Shown here: positions 1 through 10,353 of the stretch, piece by piece
Numbering within the stretch: position 1 is the stretch's first letter
Layout: every line of letters begins with the position of its first letter
From: Macropodus opercularis
Lineage: Eukaryota; Chordata; Actinopteri; Anabantiformes; Osphronemidae
Reading direction: 5' to 3'
DNA length: 64,000 nucleotides
NCBI GenBank assembly: GCA_030770545.1
Contig: CM061106.1
Span: 5,943,001 to 6,007,000, forward strand
Program-made: the position numbers and the translations under genes
The notes under the pieces: model-generated
The model's input: the letters and a program-made list of their open reading frames with translations, nothing else
What the model was told of the DNA's origin: nothing
The model's database searches: none

Positions 1-1080
1 ACAACACTACCCCTACTAATACACTAGTACAATACTACCACTAATAGAAGACTACTACTACTACTACCATACAACCATTACACTACTACACTGAATACTA
101 CTACATGCATACTAAAAAACTACTTTGAGTACTACACGCTACTGCTAGACAACACGACTACTAATATCCTGCTGCTACTAGGACACTACTACTAATACTA
201 CACTACAACTACTACTAGTAGGACACTACTACTAATACTACACTACAACTACTACTAGTAGGACACTACTACTAATACTACACTACAGCTACTACTAGTA
301 GGCCACTACTACTAATACTACACTACAGCTACTACTAGTAGGACACTACAACTAATACTACACTACAGCTACTACTAATAGGACACTACTACTAATACTA
401 CACTACAGCTACTACTAATAGGACACTACTACTACTACTACTACACTACAACTACTACTAGTAGGACACTACTACTAATACTACACTACAGCTACTACTA
501 ATAGGACACTACTACTAATACTACACTACAGCTACTACTAGTAGGACACTACAACTAATACTACACTACAACTACTACTAGTAGGACACTACTACTAATA
601 CTACACTACAGCTACTACTAGTAGGACACTACAACTAATACTACACTACAGCTACAACTAATAGGACACTACTACTAATACTACACTACAGCTACTACTA
701 ATAGGACACTACTACTAATACTACACTACAACTACTACTAGTAGGACACTACTACTAATACTAACCTACAGCTACTACTAGTAGGCCACTACTACTAATA
801 CTACACTACAGCTACTACTAGTAGGCCACTACTACTAATTCTACACTACACCTACTACTAGTAGGACACTACTACAGCTACTACTAAAATAGTAGGACAC
901 TACCATGACTAGTACTACTTCTACTCTTTCACTACTATTATACTACCATAACAACTACTACTGTCCTACAGGTACAACACTAATACCATTACTACTACAC
1001 TTCTACTATTACTATTTCTACTACTACTAGTATGACCCTTTTTACTACTACTACTGTGATACTACTACAACACTTCTACT
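1..1080. repeat. ACT-rich minisatellite, 40-bp unit
   Basis: From about 181 to 880 a 40-bp unit, beginning ggacactactactaatacta, repeats in register about 17 times. The copies differ at a few sites (cagct/caact, agta/aata, ggaca/ggcca). The flanks (1-180, 880-1080) are irregular ACT/ATA-rich sequence of the same composition. The plus strand is poor in G, giving strong strand asymmetry. The tail (about 880-1090) recurs at 29965-30185 just before block B. No coding sequence is seen. Confidence 0.95.
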
Positions 1081-1368
1081 ACAATACTAACTAAAACTAT
1101 TGAGTGGGTGGCCCAACAGCCCAGCAAGACTCATTCTACATGACACTAAAGACACAGGCCCCTCAGTATCACTGACTGTTTGTATGGCCTTGTAAGGGAT
1201 GGGAACTTTTTCCTCCCTTGCAGTGCAATACAAACAATAATGAACATAGATTGAGAGAGTGGCGCAGCATGCCAGCACTCCTCCTCCTACCTGGGATGAC
1301 ACACTCTGACCACTTCATCAATGACACAACACAACCCAGAAACACGTGTTTAAATAGAGAAAAACTGC

Positions 1369-1656
1369 TTAACTTCCTCCTCGATCCACAGCGTCCAGAG
1401 CTGTTATCCTTCCCTGCGCAGCCTCAAAGGTCCAGTCTGTGACTCTGTGTAGAGCTGCTGCCTTTTCCATGACTCGCTCCTGTCTGCATGTAGAAAGGAG
1501 GTTAGCAAGGCCCAGTATCGCTGGTTCAACAACAGTGTGAGCCAGAACCAGGAACCAAGCAACACTGAGACGACGTGTTTTGACATATTTTCTGAGAAAT
1601 GAAGTGAATCTGTTTGCATCTTTAAGGCTACGAGCAAATCCAGTATTTACAAGCAA
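1369..1656 (-). other. Unidentified open frame in block A, disrupted in block B
   Basis: A 95-residue open frame on the minus strand. It contains a short hydrophobic stretch (WFLVLAHTVVEPAILGLANLL) followed by a basic and acidic C-terminal half. The block B counterpart (about 30475-30740) carries small indels that break this frame. No family is recognised, no start context stands out, and chance is a real alternative. Confidence 0.2.
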
Positions 1657-2194
1657 ATATAAGCAAAGTTATCAAACAGAAAAAGGTGCAGCTAAACATG
1701 CAGGTCAGGTCAGTTAACTTCTCAGCACACTCTGGTTCGGCTGATCACAAAATATAAGTCAAATAAACTTTTGATCTCAACTATAAGTTGTCTGATCTGT
1801 GTCTCTATCTGCTGTGGAATCAACTGGAAAAGACTGTTTACTGTTACTAAGCAAATAAGTCTGAGTGATGTTACCAATAACTATGTCAACACTGCATGTA
1901 GTTCACTGTTAGACACTGATGGTTTCAGTCAGCATTTAACAAACCCACTCACTGACTAAAGCAGACGAACCAAACACTAGAAAGACAGTGACTCCAACTA
2001 ATTACCTGAATCCAGCATTGAAAGACAGTTTAACACTATATAAAAGCACTTCAGGTTGACAGAACCACATATTATTCATCATTAAATGAAGAAAATTTGA
2101 CAGAAGCATGAAGATAAACTAAACACAAGAAATAAGAAATATAACAAAATAAAGACAGTAAAATTAGCACTGAGCTCAGCTGTAAACATCCTAC

Positions 2195-2257
2195 CTGTGA
2201 CTCTGTTCGTTGTGGAAACGGCTGAAAGATTGTTGTCCCGTCGCTAGATACAACAGT
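2195..2257 (-). other. 63-nt exon-like cassette, copy A1
   Basis: On the minus strand an AG dinucleotide (inside GACGTCACAG) precedes 63 nt and GTAGGA follows. The segment translates without stops as 21 residues including SSDGTTIFQPFPQ. Length, boundaries and openness are shared by all four copies in the window. The acceptor lacks a clear pyrimidine tract, so use as an exon is unproven. Confidence 0.35.
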
Positions 2258-2642
2258 CTGTGACGTCACCTGAGTCGGAGGCCAATCAGTAAATACATAT
2301 TTTATCACAGGCAATATAATTTTTAATTTTATGACATTGGAAACTAAACTGAATATTTGTCAGTCGATAAGTCAGATAAACATTTTGACATCGTAGAGAC
2401 ACAAATTAATTACTGGCCTATTAGAAACTGGCAGCCATCGAGCTACAGGTTAGCTAACCATCAGTAGCAGCATTGAGGCTAATGCTTAGCAAGTAAAATG
2501 CTGACTCATTCAGAGAGAGTCCTTCTATCGGTGAACGTATCTAGTCTGTGTTTATCTGAATAAACTAAACACAAGAAATAAGAAATATAACAAAGAGTAA
2601 ATACAGTAAAATTAACATTGAGCTCAGCTGGAAACATCTTAC

Positions 2643-2705
2643 CTGTGTCTCTGTCTGTTGTGGAAACGGCTGAAAGATTGTTGTCCCGTCGCTAGATACA
2701 ACATT
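2643..2705 (-). other. 63-nt exon-like cassette, copy A2
   Basis: Second copy in block A, again 63 nt, preceded by AG and followed by a stronger donor (CACAG|GTAAGA). The 21-residue reading has the same core SSDGTTIFQPFPQ with different end residues. Replacement changes among the copies argue against strong protein constraint. Confidence 0.38.
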
Positions 2706-2982
2706 CTGTGACGTCACCAGGGTCAGAGGCCAATCAGTAAGCAAACATTTTATTCCAGTCAATACAATTTTTAATTTTATGAAATTGAAAACTAAACTGA
2801 ATATTTGTCACTCGATAAGTCAAAAAACATTTTAAGATCGTAGATTAATTACTGGCCTGTTAGAAACTGGCAGCTAGTGAGCTACAGGTTAGCTAACCAT
2901 CAGTAGCAGCTTTGAGGCTAATGCTTAGCAAGTAAAATGCTAACTCATTAAGAGAGAGAGTCCTTCTATCATATGTGTTTAC

Positions 2983-3115
2983 CTGAATAAAGGCCAATAG
3001 GCGACGCGGCTTCAACTTGTGTCTGTGTAAAACGAGGAAAAGGGGTAATGTTGAATTTGAAAGATGATTCAACATTGACAGTCGGTCCGAAACGTCATAA
3101 GCTCCAGTGGATAAA
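2983..3115 (-). other. Possible 5' exon upstream of the cassettes (block A)
   Basis: An open minus-strand stretch containing MLNHLSNSTLPLF and ending LLAFIQ runs into a consensus donor (TTCAG|GTAAAC). It lies downstream of a region whose counterpart in block C precedes the first exon of the proline-rich gene. The block B copy (about 32083-32365) stays open further upstream. The product is not recognised; the segment may be partly untranslated leader. Confidence 0.3.
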
Positions 3116-3239
3116 GCTTGGTCGATGTTAAAAAGCGTTTGGTTAAATCCTTTAAGATAACTGTAGGTGTTAGCTGGGAGAATAACCCGTAGAATAATCC
3201 AAGTGTCGCTTCCAATGCTGAAGTTCGTCGCTGTCCAAA

Positions 3240-3420
3240 AAGCTGGCTGTTAAGCTGGCAGCTACCAGCTAGCAGCTAGCAGCTGTCCCGCTAGCATCTA
3301 GCGGCTAGCAGCTGTCCTGCTATTTGCAACAGGTCAAAGGTCAAGGTGCGAAGTGGACATTTTAGAGGCCTGAGTTGTTTTGAAAGGCTTGGGTCACGTC
3401 GCGTTCTGTTCCTGGGGTTA
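3240..3420. promoter_or_regulatory. GCTAGC-rich minisatellite in a promoter-like region (block A)
   Basis: Short repeats of ctagcagctag type are followed by caggtcaaaggtcaaggtgcgaag and a GC-rich stretch. The same order occurs in block B (32340-32520) and in block C (18690-18850). In C the short repeat is aattagc/gttagc instead and a perfect TGACGTCA is present. C lies just upstream of a first coding exon, so I infer that these are related promoter regions for minus-strand transcription. Confidence 0.45.
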
Positions 3421-4796
3421 GGAATAAACAGATGATTATACCAGGTTCAACTTGTATGTACATATTTGCATGATTGAATAAATATTTATACATGTTTTGT
3501 TATTTTCATAATTATATAGAGTCCTTCCTTAGGCCGGAACCATCCTGACACACATCTGGTCTCATTACTCACCTTCTGGTTGAACTGCAGCTCAGCAAAC
3601 CAGACACAACTCACTCAGACTTAAACACGTAAACTTTATTAGTCAGTCAAGGATGGACAACAAACAAACTGAATAAACACATGATTATACTACATCAGGT
3701 TCATCTTGTATGTACATATCTGCATGACTGAATAATTATTTCTATATGTTTGATTCTTATAAATAAATAGAGTTCCTTCAGTCAGCTGAACATTATGATG
3801 AAGAGAACAAGCAGTGAACAGAGATCAGTTCCATGAACAGCAGGAGCAGTAGACGTGTGATCATCGCAAATGCAGGTCATGTCATTGCTGTAAATATTTT
3901 TTATGAGACACCTGACTGGTAGTTATTAATTGTTTTCTTTTAATTCAGTGACACTTAAATCTACTCTTCATTTAATGATAGAACTCAGGTATCCTCAGGT
4001 ACTTTGTATCTCTCATGCAGCTTAGGTTCATCCTCCCTATAGAGTGAAATGGCTACTGACTATGCAAGTGTATTACTCTAATTACTGCGTCATACATCTG
4101 TCACCAAGACGAGTGAGAAAGTTCTGAAAGCTACCAAGCTGCTGAACTCATCACTAAATCTAAACAGCCTCACACCGTAGCAGAGTTGTTGATACTGACC
4201 ACCTGCAAAATGATCCTTAGAGATGCTTGGTCCTGGCGCCATTAAGAAAAGAGCCCAAGTCCCTCTACCAAATAAACTGACACTAGATTTTCATTACATC
4301 TGCTTCTTGTGGCATTTTTGATTGGTGGTGTGTCGTGTGGTTTTCTAATGTAAAACATGTGCTGAGGCTCCAACAGGTTGGGAAACACTGTGTTAGGCTG
4401 ACATTCATTTCAACCAATAGACACTTAACTCAGGAGCTGAACCAGAAAAGCTGGAGGTGGTGTCATCACTGAGGAGACTTGACTTCAGAGTCAGAGTGTT
4501 CACACAGCAGTGTTGGAGGCTCCAGCTTATCAACTTTAACACTAAATGTTGTGCTGTTATCACAGTAGTGTTTGTGTTTATGCAGACATTTATTTCTCAG
4601 AATGATGGAAGATGAAAGAACTGACAATGTTTGTCTGTGTCATTCTTCTGCTCTAACTGATATATTTTTATTAAATCATCTCCCAAAACACATCTGAATG
4701 TGTATTATACATTTTAAAACATCAACAGTACAACATGTTAATATCTGTATAAAATAATAATGAACAAATTCAATGACACTCACAGATGATATAAAG

Positions 4797-4895
4797 GTTT
4801 AAACATGTCAAAGCCCCTGAGGACATGAGTTTACCTTTCTATAAACCAACCGTAGCCTGTGATTGGTCCATCATCACTGTGACCACAAATGCATA
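4797..4895 (-). other. HSP30-type 3' flank without its gene (block A)
   Basis: About 95 bp (catgtcaaagcccctgagga onward, through the tggtccatcatcactgtga motif) closely match the C-terminal and 3' end of the HSP30-like fragment at 14660-14745. No HSP30 coding sequence follows here. The same segment is in block B near 34465-34555. I read it as a leftover of an HSP30 copy carried along by the duplication. Confidence 0.6.
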
Positions 4896-5387
4896 GTTTC
4901 ATCTAAATGAAGACTTTGGAATTTCCAACAACAGTCATATCTGTCAACCAGACAGCTCTCGCCTGTGCTGCTTGTGTGTACGGACGTGTGTGTGAAGGCG
5001 TCTCTATGTATGTTGATGGGTTTGGGAGTAACCCTGTCCAGCCTTTTACACACCTTCTGGTTTTCAAGCCCCTTTGTCCATCCACCAAACTCGGCTGACC
5101 CCCACTCTCAGTCTTGCACGGCCCCCTTCTCCCTTATTCTGCAGAGAAAGCGTGGTTTTCATACGGCAAAGAAAGAGCAAGCGTTCATTTAGTCAATATG
5201 TGTTAGCTAGAAACATTCACCCAGAGTAGACTGAATGATACATGTTCATTTGAAACCTCCACCAGTAAGAGATTCAATAAATTGCATCTTAACCTGTATC
5301 AGGACAGAGATTTTTGCGTTATCTCAGCAACTCAAAGGTTTTCAGAGAGAGAAAGACTAACGACCAGCTTTCCTTCATTGCACCACA

Positions 5388-5416
5388 ACTACAACTACAA
5401 CTACAACTACAACTAC
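5388..5416. repeat. ACAACT microsatellite
   Basis: About five hexamer copies in the pattern acaactacaact. The identical run is in block B at about 35046-35076. Confidence 0.9.
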
Positions 5417-5502
5417 ACACCTTTCATACTTGATATCACATATATTATTTTGTTTGATTTTACTTTCCAACAAAGGCTGCCTTGTTTTTTGGAAAGATGG
5501 AG

Positions 5503-6690
5503 GGTAAGTGTCTGAATTTATTGACCCCAACTGTTTGTTTGACTTTGTGCATTGAGAAATCTTGATGTTTTTACTAATATGTCTAATCAAATGTATCTTG
5601 ATCTATTTTGAACAGGTTTGTTTGTTGGCATTTTAATATGTTACTAGATAAATAAGTTTGCGTTTTAATATGTTACTAGATAAATAAAAGTGGGCTGTCT
5701 GCTAAACTTTATTATTGAGGAAGCCCTGAGAGAAGAAACCAGGTGAAATCAAAGGTTTTCAGTCAGTTTTTGTTTGCGTTTTAATATGTTTCTACGAATG
5801 TTAATCTATATTTCTGTGTTATGAAATCATGTAAAACAAATGTCCAGTCTAAGATGGTTTGACGCTTAATCATCGCGTGCGTCTGCTCATTGTCAACAGG
5901 CAGACGGTGGACTTCAGCATCTTAGCGGCTCCCACAGCGGTTTGTCTGGAAGTAAGGAGGCCTCGAACGCACCATCACACGTGTCACACTGGAGTCAAAG
6001 TGCAGCTAACGGCTAGCGGCTAATGTGGCTAGCGCTAGCTTGTGTATTAGCGTAGCTCAGAAAGGCACCAGCGTAGATGGCCCCCATCTTGGTCTGGACC
6101 GGTTACATTTTGGTGCCGGTTCGTAAAGTTACATCTGGGCTCCGGAACCGAGAAGGCGGTGAAATCCGGTATTTTATGTAACTGACGGCTGAACAGAGCA
6201 AAGGACCGAGTTAGCTTCTGCTATTTGTACAGCCCGGACTAGCGTTAGCAAACATGTTGTACTGTGCTATGCTAATTCTTTTAATATAATAATGTAATTA
6301 TACATATATAATATTTTATTGTTGCTTTACTTTTCATCTTATCAGACTCGTAGTTCAAATAGCAAATCATTAGTAAAACGTGTCTTTTCCAAATGCAGTT
6401 GATTAAGCTTTTATTGAAACTTTTGATATTGAATTGCAAAATGCATTCTCAGATGAAACTACCAAATTGTATATTGAATTTCCACATGAATTATTCCATA
6501 AACTTTAGTCCTTGTCTCTTATTTTCAACATTTGCTGCCGCTCAGCCATTAAGTTCTGCCATTAAACAGTATAGGAGACGTTTTCCAGGTGTGAGTCCAC
6601 AAGGACATAGATTCAAAGTTCCAGGGGCTAAAGCTGGAATATGTGTATTATATATGTATTTGTTGTGTTGAACTGAGTTTCTGTGTTTGG
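5503..6690. other. Region with no supported gene
   Basis: An ATG at 5497 is followed after seven bases by a strong donor (GGAGG|GTAAGTG) and could be a tiny first exon for the downstream USP-like gene, but nothing confirms it. Duplicated short phrases (ttttaatatgttactagataaataa) sit at 5633-5690. GCTAGC-rich sequence at 6000-6060 resembles the promoter-like tracts of blocks A to C. Confidence 0.5.
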
Positions 6691-6695
6691 AACAG

Positions 6696-8703
6696 ACACC
6701 ACACAGTTGTCTCCTGCTGCAGCACCGGCCTCCTCAGAGCACACGTATGTTTAATGTTTCACATGATATTGTTGTTGTTTATTATTGATGACTTCATTGC
6801 TGTAGCATTAGTAGAGTAACGTGTGTCTCTGTCTCTTCCACCTTCAGGCCTCCCTCCCCATATGAGCGGCTTGTCGCGGGTACGTCATCGAGTGTCACAT
6901 ACACCTGATGACTCCACGCGTGTTCTGTGCGTGAGGTTATAGTTTATTGTGAGTCTTCATCTGTGGAAAAGGACACGTGATGTTTGTCATGTTTCAGGTT
7001 ACCCAACCTCGGCGATACCTGCTTCATGAACGCTGCCGTCCAGTTCCTCCTGTGGCTGAAGCCTTTCATGGAGGAGTTCAGTGTTCAGGTTGAGGTTGCC
7101 AGCACCAGCTCCACCATGAGGTACAGCAGCTGGTCCGCAGCGTAGCACAGACGTTGGTTTGTCCACTAACGTTACCAGTCAGCATGAGGACCATCCTAAT
7201 TTCTTCACCTGCTCTTTCCAGGTTGTTTGGCGAACTTGTCCGTCTTGGCTTCTCAAATGACATCGATGAGAAGACAGAGGTCCTGGAAGCCCTGAAGCAC
7301 ATGGTTGCGCAGTAGGAGCCGACCTTTGCCAAGGACGGACCAAATGTTGGTGCACGTCTTGTTTGTGCTACAGAGCAGACAGTGATGTACAGAATGTTTT
7401 TGTAGTTAAACTCCTCTGTCTAAAACGCCGTTTCTTTGCAGGACTGCTTTTTGTTGGTCATGTCGGTGCTGGACATGCTGCAGTTGGTTTCCCTTGATCT
7501 GCAGAGAGCAGCCAACGCTCTTGGGCTCTCGTACGCATGTCCTGTCGCTGCTCACATCTCTGTTGAGGTCTTGAGCACCGTGACCTGCAGTCGGTATGAA
7601 CTCTTTATAGTCTCATAGTGATGTGGACGTGTACTAGTTGAACCTATGAATAAGATATATTATAACTTTGAGCTGTCATGTTATTGTGCAGGTGTGGGCA
7701 GCAGCTACCGACTCACCACGACTGCAAGAGCTTTTTCTTGGACCCCACGTGGAGTCCAGGAGGGTCAGTCCAGCAGTGTCTGGACGACTACCTGACAGTA
7801 CGCCTCAGCCCCAACACTCAGCAAAGATAGAAACCAAAGCTGTTTGTGCGTTTGATCAATTGTAAGATTTCAGCTAAAAGCTTCTTCTCCCGTGTTTCTA
7901 GTGCTTAAACAAGTGCAGCTGTGGAAATGAGGAGTCAGTGGAGCAGTGGTCGTTGTTGACCCTGCCAAAGTGAGTAACATACTATTTCTCATCCCAAATG
8001 TCTAGAGACCTCATCGCAGCAGCTTCTTCCACTTGACTTCCTTTTTGAGTGAGTGATTTGACCACATCTCCTCCATCTCTTTGGGTCCACAGTGTCTTGA
8101 TCCTGGAACTCAGACGCACCGAGTTCAATGGCAACAAGATGGTGAAAGTGAGGACGCCCATGGAGTTGTCACGTGAACTGATGATTTCCAGCAGCCATCT
8201 GGAGGTAGGGCAGAGCTTCAGTAAAGGCCCGGTTCATTACACAATGATGTGATGACAATGATTATAGTGAGACACTTAGAAAGTAAGTGGTAAAATACAT
8301 TTGCTGGACTATTGAATGTGTAAATCTAATGGTTGTTTGTTAACTGTGCTATTTTCCAGACAGCTTGTTACTCGCTTGTCACCACTATCAGCCATTTAGG
8401 GCCTACAGCTGATTATGGTAAGTGTTTATTTGTGTTACAGTCAACTGTGAGGTCAACTCAGGTTTTATGAATTCATAACCAAATGTTGTGTTTGTTCTCA
8501 GGTCATTCCAATTGTGAGATTGTGATTATGCTACAGCGACTACGACGTCTACGTGAAGCCGGGCTCCTTGAGAGAGAGAGACGCTTGTGTGCTGTATTAT
8601 AAGAAACAAGGCTCGGCCGAAGCCTTGTTTCTCAGAAAACACACCTGTCGTGCTTCTCACGTGACTTGTCAGATGTTGAGCACCAGGTCCTGCTATCGGT
8701 AAG
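6696..8703 (+). pseudogene. USP37-like ubiquitin-specific protease, decayed
   Basis: Ten exon-like segments with GT-AG borders: 6696-6744, 6848-6879, 6998-7120, 7222-7344, 7442-7593, 7692-7797, 7902-7969, 8093-8204, 8360-8417 and 8502-8703. They follow the USP catalytic core in order: the Cys box (NLGDTCFMNAAVQ, Cys codon 7020-7022), two CxxC zinc-ribbon pairs (CSRCG, KCSCG), a degraded LILHLKRF-type motif (VLILELRRTEFN), SLVTTISHLG before the His box, and a DACVLYYKKQ end. The family removes ubiquitin from proteins. The CPV...C..CG spacing resembles USP37/26/29. Breaks: TAG at 7313-7315, a lost N-D-A-H-E-F motif, GHS in place of GHY at the catalytic His box, a phase mismatch at the 6879/6998 junction and a frameshift near 8535. 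A catalytically active product is unlikely. Confidence 0.82.
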
Positions 8704-9029
8704 AATTCAGTGAGAAATATTTGCCTCATTACAATGTGGTGCAGATGTAACAATTAAAGCTGTGAATGAATGATTATTATTATTGCTGTGTCTTTAACCT
8801 GTCATGTTGTTTGGGGCTATGGGATGCAGTCCATGACGAATAACAACTGCTCCAGCTGTTTGACTACAAAAAGATGCTAAGGACCAGAAGAGTCAAATAC
8901 AGTCAAACCACCATCCTGTGGCAGAGTCTGGGTATCTGGTGGTGAGAACCAATAGGGACTTGTGGCCAGTAACCAGTGAAGAAACCATCACTGCCCAGGC
9001 CTTAGGGTGAGACTGTAAATAACGTTGAT

Positions 9030-9285
9030 TGTGTCCCAGCGAGTGGACGCCGGTTTGGTGGTCACACGTCATCGGAGCACTGGTCACTGTAGCTTCATTC
9101 CCAGTGAGTAACGTCCCATTTCTCGTCTTAAATGTCCAAAATCCACATCACAGCAGCTTCTTCCACTTCACTTCCTTATTGAATCAGTGATCTGACCAGC
9201 TCTCCTCCATTTCTTTGTGTCCACAGTGTTTTGATCCTCTGACTCGTCAGGTTCATTGTCACAACAACAAGACAATGACAGTTGT
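9030..9285 (+). pseudogene. Second USP37-like remnant
   Basis: The segment repeats, with many substitutions, the exon end, intron and next exon start found at about 7940-8125. Matching landmarks are gtgagtaac, cagcagcttcttccact, ctcctccat and a splice acceptor before GT(C/T)TTGATCCT. No reading frame survives. It is a partial downstream duplicate of the gene just upstream. Confidence 0.7.
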
Positions 9286-9510
9286 CTAAGAGACTAAGTT
9301 GACTAAGAGAAGCTCAGGTCTGTTGATTTGGATAAGAACCTCAGACCGATCCTGACATGTCAAACCACATTTCCAGGATCCACATTCTAGTTCTGGTTGT
9401 TGTTGGAGGTCTTTAAGATGAGATGGAGCTTTATTATGAAGAGCTTTGTAGGTGAGGAGAAGAATTTTGAAGACCCATTTATTGTAGAGCCTTATGCTGA
9501 TATTGAGTCT
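9286..9510 (-). mobile_element. LINE reverse transcriptase C-terminal fragment
   Basis: The minus-strand reading includes LLTYKALHNKAPSHLKDL, a hallmark of the C-terminal end of teleost non-LTR reverse transcriptases. Only about 75 residues are left, without catalytic motifs. The element directly abuts the USP remnant. Confidence 0.75.
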
Positions 9511-9690
9511 CGTGGTCTGCAATACATCAAATTACTGGGGAAGACTCATTGTGGTTTGGCGCCTGTTGTGTATTGTGTAATGTCTTGTTTTACACAGTGT
9601 TGTGTCGTGTGTTTCTTCACAGGGGGATCTACGTCTCCTTCTCAGGAAACGCCTCATTCTTCCAGAGGTAGGTTCAGTGAAATGAAACAA
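9468..9690 (+). repeat. Dispersed repeat shared with 57717-57985, with a 46-nt exon-like core
   Basis: The phrase gaagacccatttattgtaga and about 70 following bases recur almost unchanged at 57717. Both copies end in a 46-nt segment bordered by cttcacag and gtaggttc, that is by AG and GT. The 57.7-kb copy carries about 55 extra bases before that segment. It may be an exon of a duplicated gene or part of an unrecognised transposable element. Confidence 0.6.
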
Positions 9691-9699
9691 CAAGTGGAG

Positions 9700-10353
9700 C
9701 GTTGGAGAGCTGACACATAAACCTGGGTAAAACACGCAAACATGTTCAAACCCACTTTAACTTACATGTGTCTCCACCTTTGCCTTGATGGAAACTATTC
9801 AGACAGTCAGCAAACGGTCATAACGTCCAGACGAACATGAAACAGGAAGAGGAAGAAGTGACTCCAGCTCTGCTCAAACTGATGCTGCAGTAACTGGAGC
9901 ATCATGTCTAAACGCATGCTGGCTCTGCCACACAGCAGGTCCTGGACCCGCAGAGAGTCACATGTGCTGTCTGTAGGATAGTGGTTTTAGTTTGTGGACC
10001 TTTGACTACGACCTGTGTTGATGTGATCTCTGCTCTTTTCCAGAGTAAAGTATGATCAGCCAAGCGCACACAAAGGGTGAGCTGAGCAATAATAACATCC
10101 AGCTTATGGAACGTGAGGAAAAGCTTTAAAGACAATGTGATTTCAGGTTGTAAACACATTTAATAGAAGCGTTGGGCTTCTTCTGTTCTATTGTTTTTAT
10201 GACACCATCTAATTCCTGTTTAGTTGAGACGTCACTTTGTGCTTTGTCAGACGTCACGTTGTTTATTGGCTGAACCAGCCTTTCAGCAGGTCAAACGTTC
10301 AGATGTTGCTACTGTTCAAGCTCACGCTCTCAGGACGTTCTTTACTCTCCCAG
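9700..10353. other. No supported gene
   Basis: Between the repeat and the first recognisable GT6 exon I see no exon that would supply the N-terminal membrane anchor expected of a GT6 enzyme. No repeat family is recognised. Confidence 0.4.

Larger units (their letters stand above)
2116..2975. repeat. Two tandem ~446-bp units with CRE and CCAAT motifs (block A)
   Basis: The unit starting at 2116 (aactaaacacaagaaataag) starts again at about 2562. Each copy contains the palindrome TGACGTCA (2261-2268 and 2709-2716) followed 13 bp later by CCAATCAG (2282-2289 and 2730-2737). This CRE plus NF-Y-type pair is promoter-like. Each copy also holds a 63-nt exon-like segment on the minus strand. Block B has the same two-unit arrangement. 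Confidence 0.85.
880..5468. repeat. Segmental duplication block A (direct copy of block B)
   Basis: This block aligns by eye, nearly base for base, with about 29965-35127. It includes an unidentified minus-strand reading frame, two tandem units of about 446 bp, a GCTAGC-rich tract, an HSP30-type 3' flank and an (ACAACT)n run. Block A lacks about 590 bp that block B carries near 33578-34168; the join in A is near 4508. Part of that extra sequence also occurs in block C, so A probably suffered a deletion. Identity ends at 5468, exactly where an LTR begins in block B. Confidence 0.93.

Noticed and set aside
1..900. CRISPR-like periodic repeat
   Set aside because: The 40-bp units are contiguous with no unique spacers, and the genome is eukaryotic. 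It is a minisatellite.
2250..2290. MHC-type SXY enhancer (X2 plus Y box)
   Set aside because: The CRE and CCAAT elements are present, but no X1 or S box is visible and, for minus-strand transcription, the order is reversed. CRE plus NF-Y is the safer reading.
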